Source of the DNA: Marsupella aquatica
Taxonomy: Eukaryota; Marchantiophyta
Direction: 5' to 3'
NCBI GenBank assembly: GCA_973895155.1
Contig: OZ316894.1
Coordinates: 11,098,001-11,162,000 of the forward strand
Length of the DNA: 64,000 bases
Shown here: positions 33,361 through 45,269 of the stretch, piece by piece
How the letters are laid out: every line of letters begins with the position of its first letter
How positions within the stretch are numbered: the first letter of the stretch is position 1
Notes under the pieces: generated by a model
Seen by the model: the letters and a program-made list of their open reading frames with translations, nothing else
What the model was told of the DNA's origin: nothing
Database searches by the model: none
Translations under genes and position numbers: made by a program

Positions 33361-33705
33361 TGTTGAGCATAGACGACATTCGCAACTGCAAGCCCATGAA
33401 CCATCCAACGCACAAGAGTTGACACAGAGAGATACGTGGTTCACCTCCACATGAGGCTACGTCCACGGGAACACACAAGAGCTTTACTGCACTCTAGGCC
33501 GATCGGCGATACCAAGCATCCACAACGCAAGCTCTCCCTATCTCTCAACTAGCTCCGTAACAATGAGCCTAAGTTCCACTAGGGGCTGGCACCAGCCCTT
33601 GCAATATACACAATAGCACTACCGCTAACCTTAGCTAAGTCCTAACGCAAGTTAACCTAACTGTGGTTAGCTCATGAGTCACAAGACTAAGAGCAATACC
33701 TAACA
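33361..33705 (-). repeat. 3' LTR of Copia 2
   Basis: 345 bp. On the minus strand the polypurine run AAGGGGGATT lies just outside it, in front of TGTTAGG. Confidence 0.93.
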
Positions 33706-33901
33706 AAATCCCCCTTGACTCTTGTCTTGGGGATTGGACTAATTGCTACCATATGGAATCCTCAGTGGGAAGTTTTAGACAATCACCTAAACAGGTCTCC
33801 CCCTAAAAACCACAAGGGTTAACTAGAACTAAGCCGTAGCCAAACTAGAATGAGGAATCCATATACAAATAGTCACACATTGCTAAATAACTCTACTTGC
33901 A

Positions 33902-36900
33902 CTACAACTGCAAAACCTGCAAAGTAGCATGGTGTCTTGAGAAACTCTCCAAAGGAATCACTTTGGTAAAGGCATCAGCGGGATTGAGCTTTCCATCAAT
34001 CTTGACTAGCTCAAAAGTTTTATCAGACACTGTTTTCCTGATAAAATGGTACCTGATATCAATGTGCTTCACCCTGCTATCCATCACCTGGTTAGCAGCC
34101 AAGTAAAGAGCACTCTGACTATCACAGTTTAGAGACATTTTGCCATGCTCTAAACACATCTTCGCGATCAACTTATCTAACCAAATTTCTTCCTTTGTTG
34201 ATGTTGCTGTTGCAACATATTCCGCTCCAAGAGTAAACACAAACCCAGTTGTAGACCTCCTTGTATCCAGACAGCCTCCATAGTCAGAATCTACATAGCC
34301 AACTAACGTTCTATCTGATCTGGCATCAAATAGTAATCCATAGTCCTGTGTTCCCTTCAGATACCTGAGAATCCATTTCACAGCTTCCCAATGTGCCTTC
34401 CCTGGATTTAACATAAATCGGCTAACCTTGCCCATCGCTAGGGCCAAGTCAGGCCTAGTACAAGTCATCAAATACATCAGACTGCATACTGCCTTCTCAT
34501 AAGGAATCTTAGCCATCAAACCTTTCTCCATGACATTCGTAGGAGAGAAAGCCGATGATAACTTGAAATGTGAAGCTAAAGAAATACTCACTGGCTTACA
34601 GTTTTCCATGTTGAATTGTGCAAGTACCTTCCTTGCATACTTGCCTTGACTCAAGCACAACTGTCCAGTATCAGAGTTCCTAAAAACCTCCATACCTAAG
34701 ATCCTCTTGGCCTTACCAAGATCCTTCATCCTGAAATTCAGAACTCAATTTCGCCTTGAGATTGTCAATCTCAGATTGATCTTTAGCCACAATTAGCATG
34801 TCATCCACATAGATAACCAGAATGATAAATCCAAACACATCATTCTTGACTGATTTCATATACACACAAGGATCATACACCATCCTTAACCTTGAGCAAG
34901 CATGAAATCATCAAATCGCTTGTTCCACTGTCTGGGAGCTTGCTTCAATCCATACAAGGACTTGAGCAATCTGTAAACAAAGTTCTCTTGGCCCTTCTTC
35001 ATAAAGCCTACTGGCTGTCGCATGAAGATAATCTCTTCCAAGTTGCCATAGAGAAAAGTAGTAACAACATCCATCTGATCCATCACCAGACCAAAAAACA
35101 CAACAAGTTGACACAAGATCCTTCTTCCAAGATCAAAGTCATATCATCATCATCGGGTGCAATGTCAATATCATCTAGCTTAGATGAGTCTGCCCATTGA
35201 CCATACCTGGTAGGAGATCTAGTAGAACGACTGGAAGTTCTTCTAGTAGATGATTCAGGCTGATTTGCTGCTGCTGCTGGAAGAATTTGAGGTACCCCAG
35301 CAACTATCTGCTCCTCTTGTTCCATCACAGGAACCAGCTCCATGCCCGGAGCTTCTCCATCTCTCCTGTCATGAACATCATCATGACTAATCTCCCCCTC
35401 AACCCGGTCCGGGATGGGAGATTTCTCCTTGTCAGTATGGGAGTCCTGAGAACTCTCCCCCTCCTTTGATGATCTGGATTTATTAAAGGACACATCTCTA
35501 CTTACAATTAGTTTACAGGTTACTGGATCCCATAACCTATAACCCTTCACACTTTTCTGATAGCCAAGGAAAATGCACTTCTTTGACTTGGACTCCAACT
35601 TGGATCGAAGTTGGGAAGGTGTAAGTACATAAGCATCATATCCAAAAATCCTCACATGTGAGTAATCTGTTGGACGCCCGTACCTCATTTCTAATGGCGT
35701 CTTGAATCCAATAGAACTGGATGGAGAAAAATTTACCAAATAAGCTGTAGTGTTGACAGCTTCAGCCCAAAACTCATGTGGTAAGCATGATTGACTCAAC
35801 ATACTCCTCGAACGTTCCAATAGTGTTCGGTTGAGTCTTTCAAAAACACCATTTTGCTGAGGAGTAACTTGTTGTGAGATGGCGGGTAATCCTCTGCTCC
35901 TTATAATACGTTCTAAATTCACCGGAACTGTATTCATTGCCATTATCCGATCAAAGATATCTCACCTTATTACCAGTTTGATTCTCAATTTGGGCTTTCC
36001 ACTCCTTAAAAGTGGCAAAAATATCAGACTTATTGTATAGAAAGTATATCCACACATACCTTGAGTAATCGTCTATGAACGTGACATAGTATAACCGTCC
36101 AGAGTATGAGGGAGTAGGGGCTGGTCCTCACACATCACTATATACATACTCAAGTACCTCCTTGCTAGTGTGAGTTCCAACTCCGAAGGGTTTCCTGTGC
36201 TGCTTCCCAAGCACACAATGCTCACAGAATTCCAACTTACAAGATTGCAAATTAGAAAGTAATCCCTTTTTCTGAAGAATAGCCAAACCTTTTTCACTCA
36301 TGTGGCCCAAATGGAAGTGCCACAGCCGGGCCGTCTCCTCATGAGATAAGGTTACATTGGCTTCATCACAGACTATATTGCCCTCCAAAACGTATAGATT
36401 TTTATGTCTCTTTCCCTTCAATACAACTTTAGTACCAGTTGAAACCTGAAGGACACCATTAGCAGAACTCCATCGATGGCCATTTTCTTCTAAAACTCTA
36501 AATGAAATGAGATTTTCCATCATGGTGGGAATATGTTTCACATTGCTCAACGTTCTCACAACACCATCAAACATCTGAAATCTAACAGATTCAAGTCCAA
36601 CTACTTGACATGAGAAATCTTCCATTTCCCATCAACACTGAACCGTTGGAAACCATGTAAGAACTGAAAAAATCTCTCCTAGAGCAAATATGAAAAGTAC
36701 ATGCACTATCCAGAATCCAGTCATCACTACCTGGATTGGACACTACATTGAGAGCATAACCTTGGCATCACAATATGTCATCATCATCGAGTAAATCTAC
36801 CTCATGTGTGTTTGATGCCGCATTAGCTGATGCGGTAGGGTCCTTTACTCAACAATCCCTTTTCATGTGGCTAGGCTTGCCACATCTCCAACATGCAAGA

Positions 36901-37693
36901 GGCTTCCTCTCTTGCAATTTTCCTCTGGATTTAGATCTCCCCCATGATGTAGATCTAAATGTGTTCTGCCCATTCGTGCGTTGCGCTAGTCTTCCATGGT
37001 TCATATTCAGCGCAGTGCCAAAAGAAGATGCTGTCTGTGCTTGACCCAGCTTCTTCTGAGCATCATTAGACAGTAATGAGCTCACCACCTCATCATATGA
37101 AATGGACTTCAGATCTCTGTACAAGAGCACTTGTTTCAAGCCCTGATAAGATGGCGGTAAGGAGCTTAGCAGAAGCAAGGCCTTATCCTCATCTTCAACT
37201 CCCTTACCCAGATTTGTCAGACCACCGCTAGACTGTCAAACTCATCCAGGTGATCCTACAGCTTGCTCCCTTCCTTGAGCCTGAGGCTCATCAAGAGAGC
37301 CTTCTTGTACAGTCGGTCTGACGCATCCTCCCGGTAGTACTTCTCTCTTAGAGCCTTGAACACTGACGCGCAATCCACATAATCATCCAATTTCTTGATG
37401 ATGTGCGGTTTGAGATAAAGCATCACTGCATTGACAGCAATCACCTGCTCTTGTTTCCACTGCTTCTCAGAGATCTCCTCCTCTCCATCATACTGCTCTC
37501 GCAAAGAGAGCAGATGAGCTAATCCCATGGCCCGGAGAAAACCCTTCACTTGTTTCTCCCACAACAAGTAATGAGTACGACCATTGTACTTCTCCACCTC
37601 AAACTTTACTCCTCCAAATCTCGCCATCTCTCTCTTCTTCCCAACTACCGACAACTCTGGTAGTAGAACAGCTTCCTCCACTGTACGCCGCAT
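33902..37693 (-). pseudogene. Copia 2 gag-pol polyprotein, frameshifted and internally deleted
   Basis: Gag begins at 37,693 or at the in-frame MARFGGVKFEVEKYNG near 37,624. A zinc knuckle CWRCGKPSHMKRDC ends near 36,849. The integrase head (LWHFHLGHMSEKGLA) is at 36,540-36,190. Its core lies in another frame, with catalytic residues near SDNGNEY and in the NGVFERLNRTLLE segment. The RT core YVDDMLIV is near 34,800 and RNase H runs to 33,902. At least three frame changes occur. About 330 bp are missing at ~35,110: the acidic linker ending LILEEGSC runs straight into QMDVVTTFLYG, so the N-terminal part of RT is absent. At ~34,225 about 20 codons of RNase H are missing in frame (FTLG joins AEYVATA; Copia 1 has an intervening CVSWRSTKQ...SST). 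It cannot be autonomous. Confidence 0.92.
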
Positions 37694-37699
37694 CGGTGA

Positions 37700-40612
37700 T
37701 CGTGCCGATGATACTTATTCCTCCTCAAACGGTAGCAGTTCCTCCTTAAACTTTCCGTCTGACCATTGCAATCCTGAAGCTCCACAGATGTCAGTTCTTC
37801 CAGTATCCTCTGAGTCACTCATATGAAACAATCACGAAAAAATGTCTTTTTTTGAAACTTCTCATAAAACTCAAAACTCAACACCGCCGTGTAGCTCACG
37901 AAGCTAGGAGTCCAATACTAAAAGCCAAAATCAAAATCAAAATTCGATAGAAAAATTATTCAAATTTCAGTCGGGGTGGGTAAAACCTTGGGAAACTCCC
38001 CCGTTTTGACCACCTCAGAGAATAACCAAAATACCAAGTACAACTCGTCATCAGAATTGTGATGTGATCGGTGCCTCGCGTTGCTAACTTCAATGGCTAC
38101 CATCGCGCAAAAAGAGAACCAAAAAAGTTACCGTTCGGCGGATAGAATCTTTGTCGGACGGCCAAAAAACAGCTCTTTGTTTTTTGGGAATATTCCCACA
38201 CAGTCCAACAGGTCTCACAAGGGGCCGTTCCCCTTGTCCAAACGGTGAAAGTTGGGGGTGGCAGGTCCCGGCACTCGGCACAATAAATAAGGAGGAAAGA
38301 GGAAAAATAAAGGGCTTAAGGGGGTGCTTAGTGCCCCTTAAACCTAAAAATATGCACGTATATGGGGTGGGGGTACGCCGAGGGGATGTCGGGTGGCTGC
38401 GTACGCATGAGGTGGGGCCGGGGAGCAACGGGGGGGGGGGGTCGGGGTAGGGCCGGCCGGAGGGAATCCCCCGACGTACTAAGGCAGTAGGAGGGTGGGA
38501 GGCGGAGGCGGATTCACGGCTGGCGCCGACAGGGAAAACTTCCACCGCATCGCCTTCACTCCGTGTCAAGTGCTAATCCCAGACTCAAAACGACCGCCTT
38601 GCCGCGATCAAATCGTTGAGCCATAGCACTTTGCGTTTCTTCCACTGAGTCGGACATCACAAAGAGAAACCCGGTTCAGATGGAAACAAGCCCCATAGCT
38701 TGTGAAAAACCTTGAACGCCTCCTTCTCTTGTCACGACGCACTCGGTTACTACTCGACAGCAACTCAGCTACCAAAGCGACCAGCTCGCTTCAACCTTCA
38801 ACTTGAGCTACAACATGCGACAGGTGGTGGACCTAGCCACCCAGCGCCCTCACCAATCCCAGCACATGCGCCTAAGTGCCCTTGGTGCCCGAACGCCTCC
38901 ACGGAATACCTCGAGCAAGCATCCAAGTGCCTCTAGCACCCCCGCTAGCACCACCAGCGGCCCCTCCCATACGAAGCCGCACTTGCTCACCTACACGACT
39001 GTTGCTCAACGGTCCTCACTGTCTGCACAAGCAACCAAGCACCTCAGTAAGTAACCCCTCCGGATCTAGAACTCACCAAGTCTAGCATTTTAACTCAAGC
39101 TCAACAGACGTTGGTACATAGGTCAGCGATAGGTCCTCCCGATGCCATAAGCCGGAACCAGAACCCACGCCCACTGTCCGTCTAGGACAGCTCCTTCCTT
39201 GGGCATGGCCCGGGTTCCCCCTCACACCTATCCATCACCAACTGACCGCCCTGACCTCAGGACATGCTCATGGCCCAAATAGTGTAGCTTGTCCTAAAGC
39301 TTGTCCCAAGCTTGTCTCAACACGCCGGGACCAGAACGGTCCCGACTCTAACATGGACTCCCGGTTCGCCCCACTGATGGTCTAGGGACCGAGCGCCCTT
39401 GGGACTCAGCCTCCATACCTACTTGGCCTTGCCTCCCCAACGCAAGCTCCCTTGGGAGGATGAATGCGGTTTGGCTGCTGTTCGGCAGGATCCGGCAAAT
39501 GGGCGAGCTAACTCCCGCAAACCACAAGAACCCATGGCACTCCCAGACCCAGATGAGCTCAGGAGGGCGTAGCCCTCCTCAAGAGATTTCCAACGCACCT
39601 AAGAAGTCCTCCAACGGACTTCCCGTTGGGAAGATATCGCCGTTTCCGTTTGGCGGTTTTCCTTAGTGTCGCGACCGCCGCGGCTCACGACTTCGGGTCG
39701 CCCTTAGCCCCTAGGGAGACACCACTCCTCTCATATATGCTTCTGGAGACCCGCCACCCCCGGACCAGCTTTGGTCCCTAAACATTTGGCCCCCAACCCG
39801 GATCCCATCGCGCATAATGGGCGCTCCACCAACTGGCAACGCCCATAACTTTCTTGATAGGCATCCGCAAGCGGAGTGCCTTAGCCCGTTGTGACCGGGC
39901 CGACCTAGTGCTCATGCCTAGGCCCTCAGGTCTGATCACCGCTCGGGGCCCCCGACCGACCCAACCCGGCTCGGGCCACAACTTGCGCCCCAAGCGTCCG
40001 TTGCCAATGGCGTCAACTCCATTGGCCTTGGGCCCAAGAGAAGCTCACTTCCAAGTCCTCAGAACTCAAAGCCCATCCGACGGTCCGGACGGCCATCCAT
40101 GAGCCCGACCTATTTCCCCTTGACCCGACCAGCCATAGGCTAGTCCAAGTCCTTAGTTTGTGTCCCCAGCTTGGCCCCTTGCCTCGCCAGTGCCACGTCT
40201 CATTGCCCACAAGTCTCCCCATGCTAAGTCCTCCCCGGATGGCCTATCCGGGCCTGGACCATAAAGGAGCTTGGCGTCAGAGTCAGCGATGACGGAGCTA
40301 AGTGTTAAGGTAGTCTAGTTCCGCGATTGACACCTCCCGCACTGCATAGCTCACACCGTTGAAAAAACACGAACTCTGGTCTCTCCCCCAAAAACCCGTC
40401 GAACACAAATTAAACCCTGAACGACGCAAACTTTGATTCCTCCGCACCACGGATACCGATCAGTGAGTTCTAACCACTGTTAGAAAGCCCTCTCACTAAC
40501 CTATCCGCTCAGCCACACACATTCGAGTTTCATGCAATGAAACTCCGAATGTATCACCAACAATGAACGCTGGAAAACCCGTCACAAAAAAACCGCGTCA
40601 CCTCCCAAGCAA
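37700..40612 (-). other. Long GC-rich leader of Copia 2
   Basis: About 2.9 kb between PBS and gag, more than twice the Copia 1 leader. 38,100-40,340 is strikingly GC-rich, with a G10 tract near 38,431. 39,700-40,340 has an eroded relative at 6,990-7,640 and 40,380-40,626 one at 2,100-2,435, so the leader is a conserved part of the family. A 159-codon minus ORF (38,090-38,569) is Pro/Ser/Arg-rich and unrecognised; I do not call it a gene. Confidence 0.7.
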
Positions 40613-40613
40613 G

Positions 40614-40625
40614 CTCTAATACCAG
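40614..40625 (-). promoter_or_regulatory. Primer-binding site of Copia 2
   Basis: On the minus strand TGGTATTAGAGC follows the 5' LTR end closely. It differs from the initiator-Met tRNA site TGGTATCAGAGC by one C-to-T change. Confidence 0.85.
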
Positions 40626-40626
40626 T

Positions 40627-40968
40627 TGTTGAGCATAGATGGCATTTGCAACTGCAACCCATGAACCATCCAATGCACAAGAGTCGACAGAGAGAGATAC
40701 GTGGTTCACCTCCACATGAGGCTACGTCCACGGGAACACACAAGAGCTTTACTGCACTCTAGGCCAATCGGCCATACCAAGTATCCATAGGGCGCTGTCC
40801 CTATCTCTCAACTAGCTCCGTAACAATGAGCCTAAGTTCCACCAGGGGCTGGCACCAGCCCTGGCAATATACACAACAGCACTACCGCTAACCTTAGCTA
40901 AGTCCTAAACTGAGTTAGCCTAACTGCGGTTAGCTCATGAGTCACAAGACTAAGAACAATACCTAACA
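40627..40968 (-). repeat. 5' LTR of Copia 2
   Basis: 342 bp, collinear with 33,361-33,705. Followed by AATTT of the target-site duplication. Confidence 0.93.
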
Positions 40969-40973
40969 AATTT

Positions 40974-43900
40974 AATTAAACTCTTATGCCCCATCCAAAT
41001 CTGGGCTACATAGTCAAAGAGAAAAATCATGAATAGGATAGCAATAATTTTACACAAAAAGACAGCAGTCGACAGTGGACACTACTACGCTACAATTGCC
41101 AACAACTTAAACATATTTTCAGAGCATGCTCAACTTGATTATCATTTTTCTATCACACAGCGACATTCATTTTTTGAATCCCAGTTTTTGATGTGTAGTT
41201 ATCACACCCTGAACTAATAGCAGTGAAGCATACTAAATCCTAATGTGGGTGAGGGTATAGGTGGCAGTATGAGGGCATGTCAGGGTCTGGCATAATATTT
41301 AAAGGAAGGAAGGGACTTCAGACTGCCCGTAAATTTGTCTCAATATAATTTAGCTCAATGTCTTATTTCCTTGGCAGATCAATAATGCTCGATAACACTT
41401 TTACTCAACATCACTTACTATCAACAATATTGTCTTATGCATTGGGCTAGTTTAATTACAACTCTAATGACCCAAGAGAAATACATGACCCAAGAGAAAT
41501 TCTTGATGGATCCCATAAAGTTTTGGGTTTGTTGATTTAAGGTCTATGAACAGTCTGGATCACTCATGGGGTCCATCAAACTAAAATCTATATTGTAAAG
41601 GTCCAGCAAGCATATCTGTCCTAGTGACCATCCAAATATCGGATACACACTATAGAGAAAATCAGAAATAGTATTGAGGTACAATCTAGGGTGTCTAAAT
41701 GCAAGGTCTTGGGAAGACATCCCAAACCTGCGCTTGTCCATGTTGAGCACTATGTCATAAGTGAATGTAATGTCATTAATGCATATCTCCATATGTGCAT
41801 GTTGTACTTTTCAAGAAGTGCACTGAAATTGATTATAGAGTTCTGTTTTGTCATATCATCCACATAGTTCTCCTCGTACCCCAAAAGTGCAGATATAAGT
41901 GCATCAAAGTACCACGCATAGTTGCCACTACACTTATCAAAAATTTCCTTCAACGTTTGCATTGCGGATTGGTAAATGCATGCACACTCCTATATCTGTA
42001 AGTAATAGATAAATCTAGAGAGATTTAGTAATTTAGTGATTACTCACAATAATAGTAGATGGTGAATTTATTGGTGTATTTTTAAAATAAAATACATTAT
42101 TAGAGAATTACATGATCAACCTGTAGTCACCCATCACCCATGGAATGTATTGATGCAGTGTGCACTTAGACTAAATCCAGAAGTGGAGTGAGGGTACAGG
42201 TGAGCAAACTTCCATTATGTGGCATGCCCGCGTTGGGGATATTATTATTTGGAGGAAGGGGGAGTCCTCGGACTGCCCCTGATCGTGTCAGGCACATGTA
42301 GTGAGTATGGGGTCCGGTGTCGGACCGGCTCAGCGAGTAATGGAACGCACACGACGAGCGTACAAGAGGAGGAAAGATAGGAAAGATCAAAGATTGAAAG
42401 ATGGGTCTAATGTCCGATGACGGTCGGTCCACAAATCCGCGCGGCTGACCGTACGTCTGTCCTACACTTGCACGGATTCACTGCGGGCTGCTGCTCTCTG
42501 CCCTCTGCATGCTAATCTGCTGCACTCCTCTGGTCCGGTCCAGTCTCGTCCTCGGCCTGCACGAGCAGCTGATGAGTACATTTTTCCTGCCCGTCTGCCC
42601 GCATTCTTCCTGGGCATGGACGGGAACAGACGGTACCGTGATTCCATCTTGGGAAATACTATTACCTTATTTTGAATCTTAAAATTAGGTGTACACTGAC
42701 TAGTCGGTCTGTCGGTGTATACGTCCAGATGCTTGGAATATTCTTCTAAAATGTTACATTCTTGTCCTAGTTTTTTTACTCTACAGAATGTTTGTATACT
42801 GATTAGTCAGAGTTTACATCAAAAACCTTGGAAATTTACGATCACTCTGAGTACAAACGTTTCAGAGTTATTAATTTGTTTGCGCGAACCGGATGATGTG
42901 CTTCTTCGCCTACGGCACTCTAAATAACAAATTGGATTCTGGTCAGTTACTCTGTCGTTGGGGGCGACTGTAGCTCGTACAACCGAATCAGATTCGGAGT
43001 GACCTGCCCGGGACGATTTACTGGGAGAGCAAAAAATTGTACCTCCAGATCGAACATCACAAGCCGGGCCGGGCAGGTAAGTGTGGGGAGCAAATCTGGG
43101 CGGGCAAGATAGTAAACTTCCCAATTCCCAAAAGATGCTCAACGAATCATCGATGGGTGGGGTACAATTATCTTTTTCGGGCAAGGGAAGTAAAAGGCCA
43201 TGCAAATTCTATCTAGTCAGCAGACCGTAGCCAATCTGGGAAATCTGGGGAGGGAGATCTTTTCTGGCACCGTTCTCCAGTAAAGAGACATGGTACAGTG
43301 TCGTACTCTTATCGTCACTGGCCATTATTTTTCAAAACCTGGCAGATCCGGGTCACCATAATTAGTCAAAAATATTCTTGAACACCACAGTGTGAGGATT
43401 TGGTACTCCCATTTCTGGGGACAGAGGAGATTTAAACCTTGTCAAGTCAGCACCATTTAACAGGCAAAAAAAACTATTTTTTTCCCTCGGGAATACTTGA
43501 TTCTGGTCTAGGGTTTACCCCAGTGGTGGGAAGGGGTGAAAACGGAGTTACGCAGTGGGATTCTGTTTTCTGTGCAGCGCGCTGGAGGGACGGGGCAGAG
43601 TTCACAGACCAGGTCAGTGGACAAAATGTTCGTTGCGAGGCCCGATAATGATGATGGTGATGGGTCCCGGACTCCGGGCAGGAGAAAGCTACCAGTCGAT
43701 TTTATGAGCTGCCCGGGCCAGTCGTCGTTGTTCCTATACGTCTTGCACCGTCCACCATGTCTAAGTGCAGCATGGATAACTGCATTCCGTGGATAAGTGC
43801 ATGCTGGCCTCGTACCGCGCGCCATCCAGGTTTGCCACTATAAAACATTTGCGGGAGCAAACCATTTAACAGGCAAAATGGTGCGCGCCATCCAGGTTTG

Positions 43901-45229
43901 CCACTAAAAAGAATTTGCTCTCTCAATCCCTCAGAGTTTGGGTTGAGCATTTGCAATCTGGGATTGCAACGTTAGTGATCCTGCTGTAAGGTCCCACAAT
44001 AATGTCCTTGGTACCCTAAAGCCTAGTCTAACCCATTCCAAATCGGATAAGCGCATGTGTACCTTATTTTTTTTAGTGGCAAACCTCAATGGCGCGCACC
44101 ATGTAACCCTTTCTTTAGTGACAAAAATTTGCCAAATTCCACCTCCCCAAAAATCTTTTGCCACTTTTGGCAAAATCTTGCTACTATTTCTCTGTCTCAT
44201 TAGCCAGTGTTTCATCTAATCACAGACCCCATTAGCCAGAATCTAACGGTCAGCCTTAAATCCAGGGAGATCCAACGGTAAGGGAAATTAATTGAATAGG
44301 GAATCTTTTGAGCATCTTCTCTGTCACACACCATACATTCGCCACTCAGGCCAAAAAGTAAATTCCTTAAAAAATAAGCTGGCAGGGAGGGTGGCAGCGA
44401 GACCTTCAAGGTGTCTCCTGTTTTGTCGCCCGGCTAGTGTCACTTTTGTGGAGGGAGAAGATAGTAGGAAAATTCCTTATCATGAATGAATTTCTAACCA
44501 TGAAATCTCTAAACTTACTGATGATGGTTAGATTTTGGCTACTGGGGTCTATAACTGGTGGAAAAGTGGCTAGTGGGACACACAAATCTAGCAACTTTTT
44601 GCCAAAGTGACCAAATCTTTTTGGAGAGGTGGAATCCAGCTAATTTTAGTCACAAATCTACGCTTTAGCCAAAATGACTAATTAAGACTCTTTGGAGAGG
44701 TGGAATCTAGGGAATTTCCGCAACTAAAAACAGCCCTGGAGTGGGGGGGGGGGGGGGGGTAGGAGGCCGAGGAGGAACGCGGGCAGCAGAGAATCAGGGG
44801 CAGCAGCAAGAAGGCAAGGTGGGAGATTCATGGTGGGAGACTGGGAGAGGGAGGGAGGGCCAGGGGATGGCGCAACCTTGTTTGCTGTGCTGGCGGCCAT
44901 TATTTCGCCCCAAACTTTCGGGATCTGCTCGCTATTGACTCTCGAGGCTACACTACTAGTAACTACACTCTACTACTACTGCTGCCCCGCGCTGCCCTGC
45001 CCTGCCCTGCCCTGCCCGCCCGGGCGGAGAGGAGGAGATATCGGGAGGAAAGGGCAGAGCGACAACAATCGTCACGAGTGTAGATATTTTCCTTTTCTGT
45101 TCCTGACCAAAACTTCCGTCAAAAGTGGTCCTTGCCCCACTTGGGCATGGATGCAGGATCTCCTCTCCTCTGCTGCTGCTCTAGTAGTAGTAGTAGTAGT
45201 AGTGAAGCAGTGTACAGTGGTAGTGCTGT
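40974..45229. other. Intergenic and distal upstream region of the DUF863 gene
   Basis: No gene is recognised. A 24-bp segment GCGCGCCATCCAGGTTTGCCACTA and its surroundings are duplicated at about 43,818-43,845 and 43,886-43,912, next to repeated ACCATTTAACAGGCAAAA. 44,740-44,760 holds a run of about 18 G. A CCCTG pentanucleotide array lies at about 44,990-45,016 and a TAG trinucleotide array at 45,182-45,203. Confidence 0.4.
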
Positions 45230-45250
45230 GAGCTTTTTATATACACCGGC
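45230..45250 (+). promoter_or_regulatory. Candidate TATA box of the DUF863 gene
   Basis: TTTTTATATACACC at 45,234-45,247 is followed about 30 bp later by a pyrimidine-rich start-like region (CTTTTCCACACATTC). The sequence then turns CT-rich, as in plant 5' leaders. No transcript evidence is available. Confidence 0.45.
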
Positions 45251-45269
45251 GATCCTGAGGCAGCACTTT

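Larger units (their letters stand above)
33361..40968 (-). mobile_element. Copia LTR retrotransposon 2, full length with internal deletions
   Basis: The LTRs start TGTTGAGCATAGA and end CCTAACA on the plus strand (33,361-33,705 and 40,627-40,968). A 5-bp duplication AATTT flanks them (33,356-33,360 and 40,969-40,973). A PBS and polypurine tract are present. The 7.6-kb length is due to a ~2.9-kb leader. The LTRs differ more than those of Copia 1 by eye. The solo LTR at 10,208 and the remnant at 2,100-3,114 belong to the same family. Confidence 0.95.

Noticed and set aside
38090-38569. 159-codon minus-strand ORF in the Copia 2 leader
   Set aside because: Composition follows the GC-rich leader (Pro, Ser, Arg) and no domain is recognisable.
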